From Candidatus Rokuibacteriota bacterium (GTDB taxonomy: Bacteria > Methylomirabilota > Methylomirabilia > Rokubacteriales > CSP1-6): a DNA stretch of 64,000 nucleotides. The translations under genes and the position numbers were made by a program. The stretch is from assembly GCA_016200085.1 (NCBI GenBank), contig JACQFL010000045.1, positions 29,799-93,798 of the forward strand, in the 5' to 3' direction. Below the pieces are notes generated by a model. It was not told the origin of the DNA and made no database searches. It saw only the letters and a program-made list of their open reading frames with translations. Positions 29,053-39,062 of the stretch are shown in pieces (within the stretch, counting starts at the first letter, position 1; every line of letters begins with the position of its first letter).

Positions 29053-29403
29053 CTAGACGACCTCCTCCACCGGTGGCGTGGCTGCCTCGGGTTTCTGGGT
29101 CGACCGAGCCTTCTTCCGCACGGGAATCTGGGTGCTCAGGAAGCGCAGCACGCTCTCGTTGAGACGCGCCTGCCGCTCGAACTCCTTGATCATGGCGGGC
29201 TCGGCCGAGACTTCGAATATGGCGTACGTGCCCTCCCGCTGCTTGCGGATGTCGTACGCCAGCCGGCGCTTGCCCCAGTTTTCCATCTTGACGACCTGCA
29301 CGCCCAGCCCCTGGAGCTGCTCGCCCAGCTGCGTGAACAGCGCGGCGATCTCCTCGTCGGTGGGACGCGGGTCGGCGATCACGAGAATTTCGTAGGGCCG
29401 CAG
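29053..29403 (-). CDS. rpsF: 30S ribosomal protein S6, apparent CTG start
   Basis: The 116-residue protein has the S6 fold with MENWGKRRLAYDIRKQREGTYAIFEV-type central strands. S6 normally begins MRxYEI. The frame here reads CTG-CGG-CCC-TAC-GAA-ATT-CTC (L/M-R-P-Y-E-I-L) from 29403, and AGGAGGTGA lies five bases ahead of that CTG. The first GTG in frame (29382) would remove RPYEIL and has no ribosome-binding site, so CTG is the likely start. It opens the rpsF-ssb-rpsR-rplI-dnaB operon. Confidence 0.93.
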   Translation of the reverse strand: MRPYEILVIADPRPTDEEIAALFTQLGEQLQGLGVQVVKMENWGKRRLAYDIRKQREGTYAIFEVSAEPAMIKEFERQARLNESVLRFLSTQIPVRKKARSTQKPEAATPPVEEVV

Positions 29404-29429
29404 AAACTCACCTCCTCCCGAAGCGCCTT

Positions 29430-29459
29430 AGGCTATCAAACATCCGCGAGGGGGCGCAA
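29430..29459 (-). promoter_or_regulatory. Putative rpsF operon promoter
   Basis: On the minus strand TTGCGC, an 18-base spacer and TAGCCT lie about 27 bases ahead of the rpsF CTG start. Both boxes are partial matches to the sigma-70 consensus. Confidence 0.4.
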
Positions 29460-29473
29460 GGCGTCAACGCCCG

Positions 29474-29516
29474 AAAAAAGATACGGCCCGGACCGGTCGG
29501 ACCCGGCCCGGGCCGT
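29474..29516 (-). terminator. Intrinsic terminator downstream of groEL
   Basis: On the minus strand ACGGCCCG (29516-29509) and CGGGCCGT (29490-29483) form an 8-bp stem, with further pairing inside, followed by ATCTTTTTT. It lies beyond the two hairpin repeats behind groEL and ahead of the rpsF promoter. Confidence 0.75.
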
Positions 29517-29547
29517 CGCCCGCGCATCGCGCGGACTTGTTGAAGCC

Positions 29548-29614
29548 GGGGGCCCCGACATGGCCCCCAGACCCCCAACGCTCGGAGCGCCGCGGCACAG
29601 CCGTGGCGCTCGAT
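29548..29614. repeat. Intergenic hairpin repeat, copy B1
   Basis: GGGGGCC-N7-GGCCCCC forms one hairpin; a linker CAGACCCCCAACGCTCG follows; then a 12-bp hairpin (one G-U pair) ends GGCGCTCGAT. Its first 44 bases are identical to copy B2, 77 bases away, so the two arose by tandem duplication. Confidence 0.8.
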
Positions 29615-29624
29615 CTTCTAGACT

Positions 29625-29695
29625 GGGGGCCCCGACATGGCCCCCAGACCCCCAACGCTCGGAGCGCCACGGGAAACCCGTGGCGCTCCTCGATT
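29625..29695. repeat. Intergenic hairpin repeat, copy B2
   Basis: This is the best-preserved copy. After the GGGGGCC hairpin and the linker, GAGCGCCACGGG and CCCGTGGCGCTC pair perfectly over 12 bp around AAA, followed by CTCGATT. It ends nine bases before the groEL stop codon (minus strand). Confidence 0.8.
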
Positions 29696-29704
29696 GAGCG
29701 GTTG

Positions 29705-31363
<1,659 letters not shown>

Positions 31364-31651
31364 CTACTCGAGAATGGCCAGGACGTCCTCCTCGCGGAGG
31401 ATGAGGTATTCCTTGTCCTCGATCTTGACCTCGGAGCCGGAGTACTTGCCGAACAGGATCTTGTCGCCGGCCTTGACGTCCAGCGGGATCTTCTTGCCGT
31501 CCTCGCCGACCTTGCCGTTGCCGACGGCGATGACCCTGGCCTCTTGCGGCTTCTCCTTCGCAGTGTCGGGGATGATGATCCCCCCCCGCTTGACCTCCTG
31601 CTCCTCGAGCCGCTCGACGAGGATGCGGTCGTGCAACGGACGAATCTTCAT
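31364..31651 (-). CDS. groS: Co-chaperonin GroES (Hsp10)
   Basis: The 95-residue protein starts [19 protein letters not shown], contains the mobile loop [14 protein letters not shown] and ends with EDVLAILE. It caps the GroEL ring. ATG 31651 has AAAGGAGG ahead and gives the family length. An in-frame ATG at 31750, with GGGGGA ahead, would add a 33-residue Lys/Ala/Pro-rich extension unlike GroES; that is a possible but less likely start. Confidence 0.95.
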   Translation of the reverse strand: MKIRPLHDRILVERLEEQEVKRGGIIIPDTAKEKPQEARVIAVGNGKVGEDGKKIPLDVKAGDKILFGKYSGSEVKIEDKEYLILREEDVLAILE

Positions 31652-31768
31652 GGAGCCCTTCCCTCCTTTGGTCTGTGGTGGTGCGGGGCGCGATTTGGCC
31701 GCCCCGGAACCGGTCTTCGGCGCGCCAGCCTTGCCCTTCGCCTGCGCCATGTGATCCCCCAATGTGCT

Positions 31769-31795
31769 TTAGCACTCACCTGAAGCGAGTGCTAA
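31769..31795 (-). promoter_or_regulatory. CIRCE operator (HrcA binding site)
   Basis: TTAGCACTC (31769-31777), nine bases, GAGTGCTAA (31787-31795) is an exact match to the CIRCE consensus. HrcA represses groESL from this site until heat shock. hrcA is not in the window. Confidence 0.97.
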
Positions 31796-31823
31796 TATTA
31801 GCCGCCCTCCGGAGAGGGATCAA
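31795..31823 (-). promoter_or_regulatory. groESL promoter
   Basis: On the minus strand TTGATC (31823-31818), a 17-base spacer and TAATAT (31800-31795) form a strong sigma-70 promoter. The start point would fall inside CIRCE, as expected for HrcA repression. The divergent dehydrogenase gene begins only 22 bases from the -35. Confidence 0.8.
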
Positions 31824-31844
31824 GCGAAAAATGGAGACGGGCCG

Positions 31845-32804
31845 ATGGCCAAAAGCGTCTTGGTTTCAAGGGGCTTGGAGGACGAGGCCCGGCGGCTGCT
31901 GGAGCAGCACGCCACGGTCGATTTCCACGGGGTCGAGGATCCCCTGCCCCGGACCGACCTCATCCGTCGGCTCCAGGGCAAGGACGGGCTGATCTGCCAG
32001 ATCACGGACACCATCGACGACGAGGTCCTCGGCGCGGCCCCTGGGTTGAAGGTCGTCTCGAACATCGCCGTGGGCTACAACAACATCGACGTGGCGGCCG
32101 CGCGGCGGCGCGGCGTGATCGTCACCAACACCCCGGACGTCCTCACCGAGACCACCGCCGACTTCGCGTGGGCGCTGCTCATGGCGGCGGCGCGCCGCCT
32201 CGTCGAGGCTGACCGCTACGTGCGGACCGGCCAGTGGAAACAGTGGGAGTGGCGCCTGCTCTGGGGCGCCGACGTCCACGGCAAGACCCTCGGCATCCTC
32301 GGCTTCGGCCGCATCGGCCGGGCCGTGGCCCGCCGGGCGCGGGGCTTCGACATGCGCATCCTCTACCACGACGCCGTGCGCGCGGACAGCGCCGTCGAGC
32401 ATGAGCTCGGCGCGGCCTTCGTGCCCCGCGAGACCGTGCTGCGGGAGGCGGACTTCGTGACCCTGCACACCCCGTTCATGCCCCAGACCCGGCACCTCAT
32501 CGACGAGGCGGCGCTCCGGAGCATGAAGCGGACCGCCATTGTCGTCAACGCGGCGCGCGGGCCGATCGTCGACGAGGCGGCGCTGGCGCGGGCGCTCCGG
32601 GAGCGCTGGATCGCCGGGGCCGGGCTCGACGTCTTCGAGGAGGAGCCGCGGATCCATCCCGGGCTCCTCGACCTCGACAACGTGGTGCTGGCCCCCCACA
32701 TCGCCAGCGCCTCCCAGGAGACGCGGCTGGCCATGGCCATGCTCGCGGTGCGAAACTGTGTCGCCGTGCTCGAGGGGAACCCGCCGCTCACCCCGGTGCC
32801 GTGA
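31845..32804 (+). CDS. D-2-hydroxyacid dehydrogenase (glyoxylate/hydroxypyruvate reductase type)
   Basis: The 319-residue protein has the NAD(P)-binding GILGFGRIGRAVARRARGF (about residues 148-166) and the catalytic Arg-Glu-His set in NAARGPIVDEAAL, DVFEEEP and LAPHIASAS. NIAVGYNNIDVAAARRRGV is typical of glyoxylate reductases (GyaR/GhrB group). It should reduce glyoxylate or hydroxypyruvate. It is divergent from groES and followed by an MBL-fold gene, with which it may be co-transcribed. Confidence 0.88.
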   Translation: MAKSVLVSRGLEDEARRLLEQHATVDFHGVEDPLPRTDLIRRLQGKDGLICQITDTIDDEVLGAAPGLKVVSNIAVGYNNIDVAAARRRGVIVTNTPDVLTETTADFAWALLMAAARRLVEADRYVRTGQWKQWEWRLLWGADVHGKTLGILGFGRIGRAVARRARGFDMRILYHDAVRADSAVEHELGAAFVPRETVLREADFVTLHTPFMPQTRHLIDEAALRSMKRTAIVVNAARGPIVDEAALARALRERWIAGAGLDVFEEEPRIHPGLLDLDNVVLAPHIASASQETRLAMAMLAVRNCVAVLEGNPPLTPVP

Positions 32805-32830
32805 TCGTGGTCATCGAGAGGAGCCATCCC

Positions 32831-33706
32831 ATGCTCGTAGGTCGTGCCGCGGTCCTCCTCGCTGTGCCCCTGGCGCTCGCCACCGCGCCCCTCGCCCGCG
32901 GCCAGCAAGCGCCCGCCGCGTCGCCAGAGCGGGAGATCACGAAGATCGCCGGCGAGGTGTACCGCTTCCGCAACGCCGGCCACTACTCGGTCTTTGCCGT
33001 GACGCCGGCCGGTGTCATCGCGACGGATCCGGTCAACGCGGAGGCGGCCCGCTGGCTCGAGGCCGAGCTGAGCCGGCGCTTCAACCAGCCCGTCCGGTAC
33101 GTGATCTACAGCCACGACCACGCCGATCACATCTCGGGCGGCGAGGTCTTCGCCGACACGGCGGTCGTGGTCGCGCACGCCAACGCCAAGACGGTGATCG
33201 TGGGCGAGAAGCGTCCGACGGCCGTGCCCCAGCTGACCTTCACGGACGCGATGACGATCGAGCTGGGCGGCACCGTGGTCGAGCTCGCCTGGGTCGGTCG
33301 CAATCACTCCGACAATTCCATCGTCATGCGCTTCCCGCGCGAGCGCGTGCTGTTCGCGGTGGACTTCATTCCCGTGGAAGCGCTGGCGTTTCGCGACTTC
33401 CCCGACGCGTACGTCGAGGACTGGATCGACTCGCGGCGCCGCGTCGAGGCGATGGACTTCGACGTCCTCGCGCCCGGCCACGGCACGCTCGGGACCAGGG
33501 AGCACGTGCGCCAGTTCCGCGGCGACCTCGAGGACCTCCGCGGCGAGGTCCTGCGCCTGATCCGCGAGGGCAAGAGCCTGGACGAGATCAAGCAGCAGGT
33601 CACGATGGCGAAGTACGCCGGCTGGGCGACCTACAAGGACGCGCTCCCCCTGAACGTCGAGGGCATGTACCGCCACGTCCAGTCGCACCGGCGACCGAAC
33701 TCGTAG
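32831..33706 (+). CDS. Exported metallo-beta-lactamase-fold hydrolase
   Basis: The 291-residue protein has a signal peptide (residues 1 to about 24, ending LARGQQ), the metal-binding HxHxDH in YSHDHADHISGG, a GRNHSDNSIV segment supplying a further His, and a final APGHGTLG. It is a binuclear zinc hydrolase of the periplasm; the substrate is not clear. ATG 32831 has AGGAG seven bases ahead and opens directly with the signal peptide, so the GTG at 32801 that overlaps the previous gene is not used. Confidence 0.85.
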   Translation: MLVGRAAVLLAVPLALATAPLARGQQAPAASPEREITKIAGEVYRFRNAGHYSVFAVTPAGVIATDPVNAEAARWLEAELSRRFNQPVRYVIYSHDHADHISGGEVFADTAVVVAHANAKTVIVGEKRPTAVPQLTFTDAMTIELGGTVVELAWVGRNHSDNSIVMRFPRERVLFAVDFIPVEALAFRDFPDAYVEDWIDSRRRVEAMDFDVLAPGHGTLGTREHVRQFRGDLEDLRGEVLRLIREGKSLDEIKQQVTMAKYAGWATYKDALPLNVEGMYRHVQSHRRPNS

Positions 33707-33742
33707 CCCGACCCGGCGCCGCGGTCACCGGGGGAGATGAGC

Positions 33743-34534
33743 ATGGCCTACGAGCACGTCCTGGTCGAGAAGGAGGGCGGCGTGGCGCTGTTGACCATGA
33801 ATCGCCCCGACACCCTGAACGCGCTGAACCGGCAGCTCTCGCTGGAACTGCACCACGCGGTCAAGACCATGGAGGGCGACGACACGATCGGCTGCATCGT
33901 CATCACCGGCGCCGGCGAGCGCGCCTTCTCCGCCGGCGGCGACATCCACGAGCAGCGCGAGGACGACCGGACGTACACGCAGGCGGAGCTGGACGCCCGC
34001 CGCGCCGTCACCAGCCGCGGCAGCTACGAGATCAGCGCCTGCGCCAAGCCCACCATCGGCATGATCAACGGCCTCGCGTACGGCGGGGCCGCCGTGCTCG
34101 CGTCCTCGCTGGACATGCGGATCGGGTGCGAGCACGCGCGCTTCCGCTTCCTCGCCGCCGCGTACGGCCGCATCAACAGCACGTGGACCCTGCCCAACCA
34201 GGTCGGCTGGCCGATCGCCAAGGAGCTGCTCTTCTCGGCCCGTGTCGTCGAGGCGCAGGAGGCGCAGCGCATCGGCCTGCTGAACCACCTCGTGCCGTGC
34301 GACCGGCTTCGCGACCGGACCATGGAGCTGGCGACGATGATCGCCGGCAACCGTCGGGACGCGGTGATGGGCGTGAAGGCCCTGCTGCTCGGACACCTGA
34401 GCCGCGGTCTGCCGGAGCAATGGGCGGCGGAGCGCGACTACACGACCCGCGTGGTCCGGGGCGCCCGGGCCGAGGACGCCTTCCCGGAGTTCATCGCGCG
34501 CAAGGGTCGACCGCCGGCGCCCCCCGGGTCCTGA
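33743..34534 (+). CDS. Enoyl-CoA hydratase/isomerase family protein
   Basis: The 263-residue crotonase-fold protein has the CoA and oxyanion-hole motifs GAGERAFSAGGDIHEQ and NGLAYGGAAVLASSLDMRIG. The positions of the two catalytic glutamates of true hydratases are occupied by Ala/Val and Ser-type residues (YGGAAVLASS), so hydratase activity is uncertain and another crotonase reaction is possible. ATG 33743 has GGGGGAG at six bases; the ATG six bases earlier abuts that site. Confidence 0.82.
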   Translation: MAYEHVLVEKEGGVALLTMNRPDTLNALNRQLSLELHHAVKTMEGDDTIGCIVITGAGERAFSAGGDIHEQREDDRTYTQAELDARRAVTSRGSYEISACAKPTIGMINGLAYGGAAVLASSLDMRIGCEHARFRFLAAAYGRINSTWTLPNQVGWPIAKELLFSARVVEAQEAQRIGLLNHLVPCDRLRDRTMELATMIAGNRRDAVMGVKALLLGHLSRGLPEQWAAERDYTTRVVRGARAEDAFPEFIARKGRPPAPPGS

Positions 34535-34541
34535 CGAGCGG

Positions 34542-35783
34542 TCAGGACGCCGGGACGCCCCTGGCGCGCGCGCGGCGCTCGAGGCGGGCGAGGCGGTGGG
34601 CGAGCGCGCCGCGAGCGCGGCCGGCCAGGCCGAGCGTGGCGGCGGCGTCCAGCGCCCGTGAGACGACCTCGAGCGCGGCGCGGGCATCGCGCTGGCGGTG
34701 CTCGTGGAACTTCGCCAGCTCCTCCCACGGCCGCAGGTCGAAGATGCGGCTCGCCGTCGCCGCCTCCCAGAGCGCGCAGGCGACGTCCCAGCGCGCGCGT
34801 CGCTTCTCCCACCCGGCCAGACGCAGCTGGACGCGAAGCCCTTCCATGCCCTCGAGGCCTGCCGCGAGCGCCGCGCGGTAGTAGTCCGCGCTGCGATCGG
34901 CATCGACCGCCTCGAGCAGGCGGCCGAGGCCCGCCAGCTGCTCGGGCGTCAGGTCCGCAGCGTCGCCGGCCAGCGCGCGCCCGAACCACCCGAGCAGCGC
35001 CACCAGCGACAGCACGTCGTCGCGGTTGTGCCCGAAGACCGGCCCCAGGCGCGCGGGGTTCTTTCGCCGCAGGAAGTCGAAGTAGAGGGAGGGGATCAGC
35101 GCGCCCGGGACGTCGCCGTCGCGCTCGACGCCGAGGACCTCGCGCTCGAGCGTGCCGAGGCGGCAGTCCGCCAAGCCGGCGCGCCACACGCGCCGCGCCG
35201 GGCGCAGGAGGTCGAGATGCCCGACGTCGGCCCGCCAGCGGCGGCGGGCGAGCACGAAGCGCGTCTCCAGCAGGGGCACGTCGAAGCCTCCGCCGTTGAA
35301 GGTCACCAGCGCCGTCGCGCCCTCCAGCACCGGCGCCAGCGCGGTGAGCAGGGCGGGCTCCTCGTCGAGGTCCCGCATGAAGTACTGCGCGACCACGAAC
35401 CGATCGTCCTCGACGCAGCCGACACCGACGAGGAAGGCGTAGGTGCCCGTGCCGCCGGCGAGGCCCGTCGTCTCCGTGTCGAGGAAGACGAGGCGGTCCC
35501 CGGCGACCGGCCCGTCGATCGACCGGCCGAGCAGGCCCAGTGTCTGGGGCGGCACCGCGAGGGCCTCGGCGAGCGCGATCCGGCCGTGACGATGATCGAG
35601 CGGGAACTCCCGGCGCACGACGAGCAGCCGCCCGTCGGCGTTCTCGACCACCTCGCCGCCCAGCGCGACCTCGGGCGCCTCCGCGTGGCGCCGGAAGGGG
35701 TTGCGGCTCTCGATGCGCCGGATGACCCGGCGCAGGTCGGCGAGCGTCGCCGCGCGCGGGCCGGCGTCAGGCGGTGAGAGCAC
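34542..35783 (-). CDS. mrfB: YprB/MrfB-like 3'-5' exonuclease (RNase H-like fold)
   Basis: The 413-residue protein carries an RNase H-like exonuclease domain with VFLDTETTGLAGGTGTYAFL (catalytic DxE), VTFNGGGFDVPLLETR and FGHNRDDVLSLVAL (late catalytic Asp). After about residue 280 it is helical with TPR-like repeats. B. subtilis MrfB is an exonuclease that acts with helicase MrfA in excision repair of mitomycin C damage. Here the partner gene lies upstream and overlaps by 17 bases, giving the same mrfA-mrfB order. Confidence 0.85.
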   Translation of the reverse strand: MLSPPDAGPRAATLADLRRVIRRIESRNPFRRHAEAPEVALGGEVVENADGRLLVVRREFPLDHRHGRIALAEALAVPPQTLGLLGRSIDGPVAGDRLVFLDTETTGLAGGTGTYAFLVGVGCVEDDRFVVAQYFMRDLDEEPALLTALAPVLEGATALVTFNGGGFDVPLLETRFVLARRRWRADVGHLDLLRPARRVWRAGLADCRLGTLEREVLGVERDGDVPGALIPSLYFDFLRRKNPARLGPVFGHNRDDVLSLVALLGWFGRALAGDAADLTPEQLAGLGRLLEAVDADRSADYYRAALAAGLEGMEGLRVQLRLAGWEKRRARWDVACALWEAATASRIFDLRPWEELAKFHEHRQRDARAALEVVSRALDAAATLGLAGRARGALAHRLARLERRARARGVPAS

Positions 35784-38121
35784 GGAGCAGGGCCCGGGCG
35801 ATGGGCTTGGCGCGGCGCCCGACCTCGTTCACCGGCCCGACGCACGAGGGGCAGCCCGCCCGGCAGGGACAGGCCTCGAGCGTCTCCAGCCCGCGCGCGA
35901 GGAGCTGGGGGAGGATCTCGAACAGACGCTCGGCCAGGCCGATGCCGCCGGCGTGGCTGTCGTAGAGGTAGATCGTCGGGTTGAACCGCTCCGCGTCGAG
36001 CAGGCGGCGTCTCGTGGATTCGCGGGTGGCGACGGCGCCCGTCTCGGCCGGCGTGGTGTCGCCGAGCCAGGAGCCGACGTCGCGCACGTCGCAGAGCAGG
36101 AAGATCGGCGCCAGGTGATGCAGGAGATAGCTCACCGCCCGGAGGCCGTCGATCAGCTCGTCGCGCGAGCGGCTGATCGCGGCCAGGGTCTCCTCCGTCG
36201 GCGTGAGCCAGGCGCTGGTGGTCTGCATCTCCTGCTGGGGCAGCTCGACCTCGCCGGAGCCGACGTTCTCGAGCGTGCCCATCTTGATCTTCTTGAAGCC
36301 GACGACCTTCTCGGCGACCAGCACCTCGCCCTGCTCGGCGACGTACGCCGGATGCCCGCGGTCGGCCAGGCGCCGCAGGATCCACACGCCCTTGGCGCTG
36401 ACGGCGTCGGTGAAGTAGTCGACGTTGACGCGCTTGACGTAGGCGACCTTCTCCTCGTCCTCGCGGAAGTGGAGCTCCTGCACCTCGAACGGCACGCTCT
36501 CGACGAGGTAGATCGCCTTCGGGTGGATCGTCGCGAACGCGCTGCCCCAGTCCACCTCCGCGATGATGTTGCGCCGCTTCGTCTGCTTCTCGTCTCTCGA
36601 GGTCGTGTCGATGACGAGGAAGTTGTCGGTCGTGACCGTCCGCAGCGAGATGTGGTCGGCCGGGTACGTCTCCGACGCCCAGTGCCACCGTCCGCCCGCG
36701 CGATGCAGGAGCGCCTCGTCCTCCAGCGCGGCGAGGTGCGCGCGCACGTCGACCTCGCCGAAGGTCTCCTCGGCGCCGAAGGGGAGCTCGAAGGCGGCGC
36801 ACTTGAGGTGGTTGACGAGGATGAACGGGTTGTCGGGGTTGATGCGGGCGTGCTCCGGCGCGGTCCCGAAGAGGTAGTCGGGATGCGTCACCATGAACTG
36901 GTCGAGCGGCGCGCTGGTGGCCACGAAGAAGGCCGCCGAGGGGCCGGACCGCCGGCCCGCGCGCCCCGACTGCTGCCACAGCGAGGCGATGGTGCCCGGG
37001 TAGCCGGCGAGCACGGCGACGTCGAGGTGCCCGATGTCGACGCCGAGCTCCAGCGCGTTCGTCGACACCACGCCGAGCACCTCCCCGGCGCGGAGCCCCT
37101 GCTCCACCGCCCGGCGGCGCGTCGGCAGGTAGCCGCCGCGATAGCCGCGCACCATGCCGGCGTCCCCCGTCCTGTCCGCGACGCCGGTCTTGATCGACGT
37201 CAGCAGCACCTCGGTCGCCAGGCGGCTCTGGGCGAAGACGATGGTGGGGATGCGCTCGCGCAGGAAGCGGAGCGCGAGCTTCGCGGCCTCGCCGAGGTAC
37301 GGCGCGCGGATCCCGAGCTCGGGATTGACCACCGGCGGGTTGTAGCAGACGAACAGCTTGTCGCCCGTCGGCGCCCCGCTCTCCGCCACTTCCTCGACCG
37401 GCTCGCCGGTGATCCGTTCGGCCAGCTCGCGCGGGTTGGCGATGGTCGCCGAGGCCATGATGAAGCGCGGCGACGAGCCGTAGTGGCGGCAGAGCCGGCG
37501 CAGCCGGCGAAGGACGTCGGCGACGTGGCTGCCGAAGACGCCGCGGTAGGCGTGCAGCTCGTCGATCACCACGTATCTCAGATTCTGGAAGAGCGCCGCC
37601 CACTTCGTGTGGTGCGGCAGGATCCCGGAATGGAGCATGTCCGGGTTCGTGAGCACGAGGTTGGCGCGGGCGCGCACGGCGCGCCGGGCGTCCTGCGGCG
37701 TGTCGCCGTCGTAGGTGAACATCCGCAGCTCCGGCAGCTGCCGGGCGAGCTGCTCGAGCTCCGCGAGCTGGTCCTGGGCGAGCGCCTTGGTCGGGAAGAG
37801 GTAGAGCACGCGCGCGCCCGGCTGCTCGAGCAGGGCCTGGAGCACGGGCAGGTTGTAGCAGAGGGTCTTGCCGGACGCCGTGGGCGTCACCACCACGACG
37901 CTCGTGCCCGTGGCCACGGTCTCGAACGCCTGCGCCTGGTGCGAGTAGAGCTGCTCGATGCCGCGCGCGCGGAGCGCCTCGGCGAGGCGCGGGTCGAGCG
38001 ACGCCGGGAACGAGTGGAGCACCGGCGGCCGCGGCGTGAAGTGGCGCGTGCAGGTGACGCAGGGTCCCGTCGAGGGCGAGGTCAGCAGGTCGTCGAGGAT
38101 GTCGCGGAGGATCGCGGCCAT
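35767..38121 (-). CDS. mrfA: DEAD/DEAH-box helicase MrfA (YprA) with DUF1998 domain
   Basis: The 784-residue superfamily 2 helicase has the Q-motif region IEQLYSHQAQAFE, Walker A in TPTASGKTLCYNLP, DELH in VIDELHAYRGVFG, SAT-type MASATIANP and motif VI QQSGRAGRR. The C-terminal DUF1998 domain ends with four clustered cysteines, CPCRAGCPSC, that bind zinc in MrfA. It unwinds DNA 3' to 5' and, with MrfB, repairs mitomycin-type crosslinks independently of UvrABC in B. subtilis. Confidence 0.92.
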   Translation of the reverse strand: MAAILRDILDDLLTSPSTGPCVTCTRHFTPRPPVLHSFPASLDPRLAEALRARGIEQLYSHQAQAFETVATGTSVVVVTPTASGKTLCYNLPVLQALLEQPGARVLYLFPTKALAQDQLAELEQLARQLPELRMFTYDGDTPQDARRAVRARANLVLTNPDMLHSGILPHHTKWAALFQNLRYVVIDELHAYRGVFGSHVADVLRRLRRLCRHYGSSPRFIMASATIANPRELAERITGEPVEEVAESGAPTGDKLFVCYNPPVVNPELGIRAPYLGEAAKLALRFLRERIPTIVFAQSRLATEVLLTSIKTGVADRTGDAGMVRGYRGGYLPTRRRAVEQGLRAGEVLGVVSTNALELGVDIGHLDVAVLAGYPGTIASLWQQSGRAGRRSGPSAAFFVATSAPLDQFMVTHPDYLFGTAPEHARINPDNPFILVNHLKCAAFELPFGAEETFGEVDVRAHLAALEDEALLHRAGGRWHWASETYPADHISLRTVTTDNFLVIDTTSRDEKQTKRRNIIAEVDWGSAFATIHPKAIYLVESVPFEVQELHFREDEEKVAYVKRVNVDYFTDAVSAKGVWILRRLADRGHPAYVAEQGEVLVAEKVVGFKKIKMGTLENVGSGEVELPQQEMQTTSAWLTPTEETLAAISRSRDELIDGLRAVSYLLHHLAPIFLLCDVRDVGSWLGDTTPAETGAVATRESTRRRLLDAERFNPTIYLYDSHAGGIGLAERLFEILPQLLARGLETLEACPCRAGCPSCVGPVNEVGRRAKPIARALLRALTA

Positions 38122-38146
38122 GGCTCAGGACCGCGGCGGGGCGGCG

Positions 38147-38599
38147 CTAGGGCTCGCGGGTGAGCTTGATGCGGATCGGCACGTCCACATTCGAGATCCG
38201 CCCCACCATCTGGTCGCCCGACACCGTGAACGCCGCCACCTCGTCACCGAGCTCGTGCCTGACGGTGAGCTTGCTCCCGGAGACCTCGAGCAGAACGGGA
38301 ACGCCGGCCAGGCCCGCCCACCGGATCGTCAGCGGCAGCGCCTCCGCGGCTGCCGTGTCGTCGAGGACGAGCCGCCCGTACCCGTTGCGGCCGGTTTGCG
38401 TGAACTGGGCCGTCGCGAGGGCGGAGCGAGGGATGTCCTGGATCCCGAAGCCGGTCCACGTGCCGGTCCACTTGCCGGTGACGTTCACGGGCGCCGGCGG
38501 AGGCGACAGGGGCCGCGCGGATCGGGGAGCGGGGGGTCGCGACGCACATGCGGCCGTCACCATCGACAGCCCGATCACCAGGAGTCCCAGGCGCCGCAT
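38147..38599 (-). CDS. Putative lipoprotein of unknown function
   Basis: The 150-residue protein starts MRRLGLLVIGLSMVTAAC, a lipoprotein signal with the acylated Cys at about 18, then a Pro-rich linker and a beta-rich domain (VTGKWTGTWTGFGI, TAQFTQTGRNGYGRLVLDD). I recognise no family. The ATG at 38599 shares the GCATGC palindrome with the divergent vanZ-like gene, so the 5' ends of the two genes touch or overlap and each promoter must lie inside the other gene. Confidence 0.65.
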   Translation of the reverse strand: MRRLGLLVIGLSMVTAACASRPPAPRSARPLSPPPAPVNVTGKWTGTWTGFGIQDIPRSALATAQFTQTGRNGYGRLVLDDTAAAEALPLTIRWAGLAGVPVLLEVSGSKLTVRHELGDEVAAFTVSGDQMVGRISNVDVPIRIKLTREP

Positions 38600-38615
38600 G
38601 CGCCAGTACAGTAGC

Positions 38616-39062
38616 ATGTCGCTCGTGTCGCCCGGAAGCCTCTTCCGCGACTGGCTCCCCCCGCTCGTCTGGATGGTGGTCGTCATGATCTTGTCCGGCG
38701 ACCGGTTCTCGGCGGCGGAGACGGGCCACGTCCTGGTGCCCCTCCTCTCCTGGCTGCTGCCCTGGGCGTCTCCGGCGACGCTGGAGGCCCTCCACGGCGT
38801 GACGCGCAAGCTCGCGCACCTCGTCGAGTACGCCGTGCTGGCGGCGCTGTGGCTGCGCGCGCTGCGCGCCGGTGCGGGCTGGCCCCGGGCACGGGCGGCG
38901 GCGACGGCGGTCGCGCTCAGCGTGGGGTGGGCCGTGGTCGACGAGCTCCACCAGGCCACGGTGGCCTCGCGCACGGGCAGTCCGCTCGACGTCCTGCTGG
39001 ACGCGACGGGCGCGGTCGCCGCGGTCGTCTATCGCCCGCGGCGAGCCAGCAGGTCCACGTAA
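38616..39062 (+). CDS. VanZ-like membrane protein
   Basis: The 148-residue protein has about four membrane segments and the VanZ pattern: RKLAHLVEYAVLAALWLRAL, then VGWAVVDELHQATVASRTGSPLDVLLDATGA. VanZ-like proteins are widespread and mostly uncharacterised; VanZ itself gives low-level teicoplanin resistance. The start may be ATG 38616 or 38598. Its last 34 bases overlap the convergent CYTH gene. Confidence 0.85.
   Translation: MSLVSPGSLFRDWLPPLVWMVVVMILSGDRFSAAETGHVLVPLLSWLLPWASPATLEALHGVTRKLAHLVEYAVLAALWLRALRAGAGWPRARAAATAVALSVGWAVVDELHQATVASRTGSPLDVLLDATGAVAAVVYRPRRASRST

Noticed and set aside
29053-29382. rpsF starting at GTG 29382
   Set aside because: This would remove the conserved RPYEIL N-terminus and lacks a ribosome-binding site; CTG 29403 fits both.
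29464-29670. A 68-codon minus-strand frame between groEL and rpsF
   Set aside because: It is made of the two hairpin repeats and a terminator; no ribosome-binding site or family match.
31652-31762. Longer GroES with a 33-37-residue N-terminal extension
   Set aside because: The extension is low complexity and unlike GroES; the internal ATG has the better AAAGGAGG site. Kept as a minor alternative.
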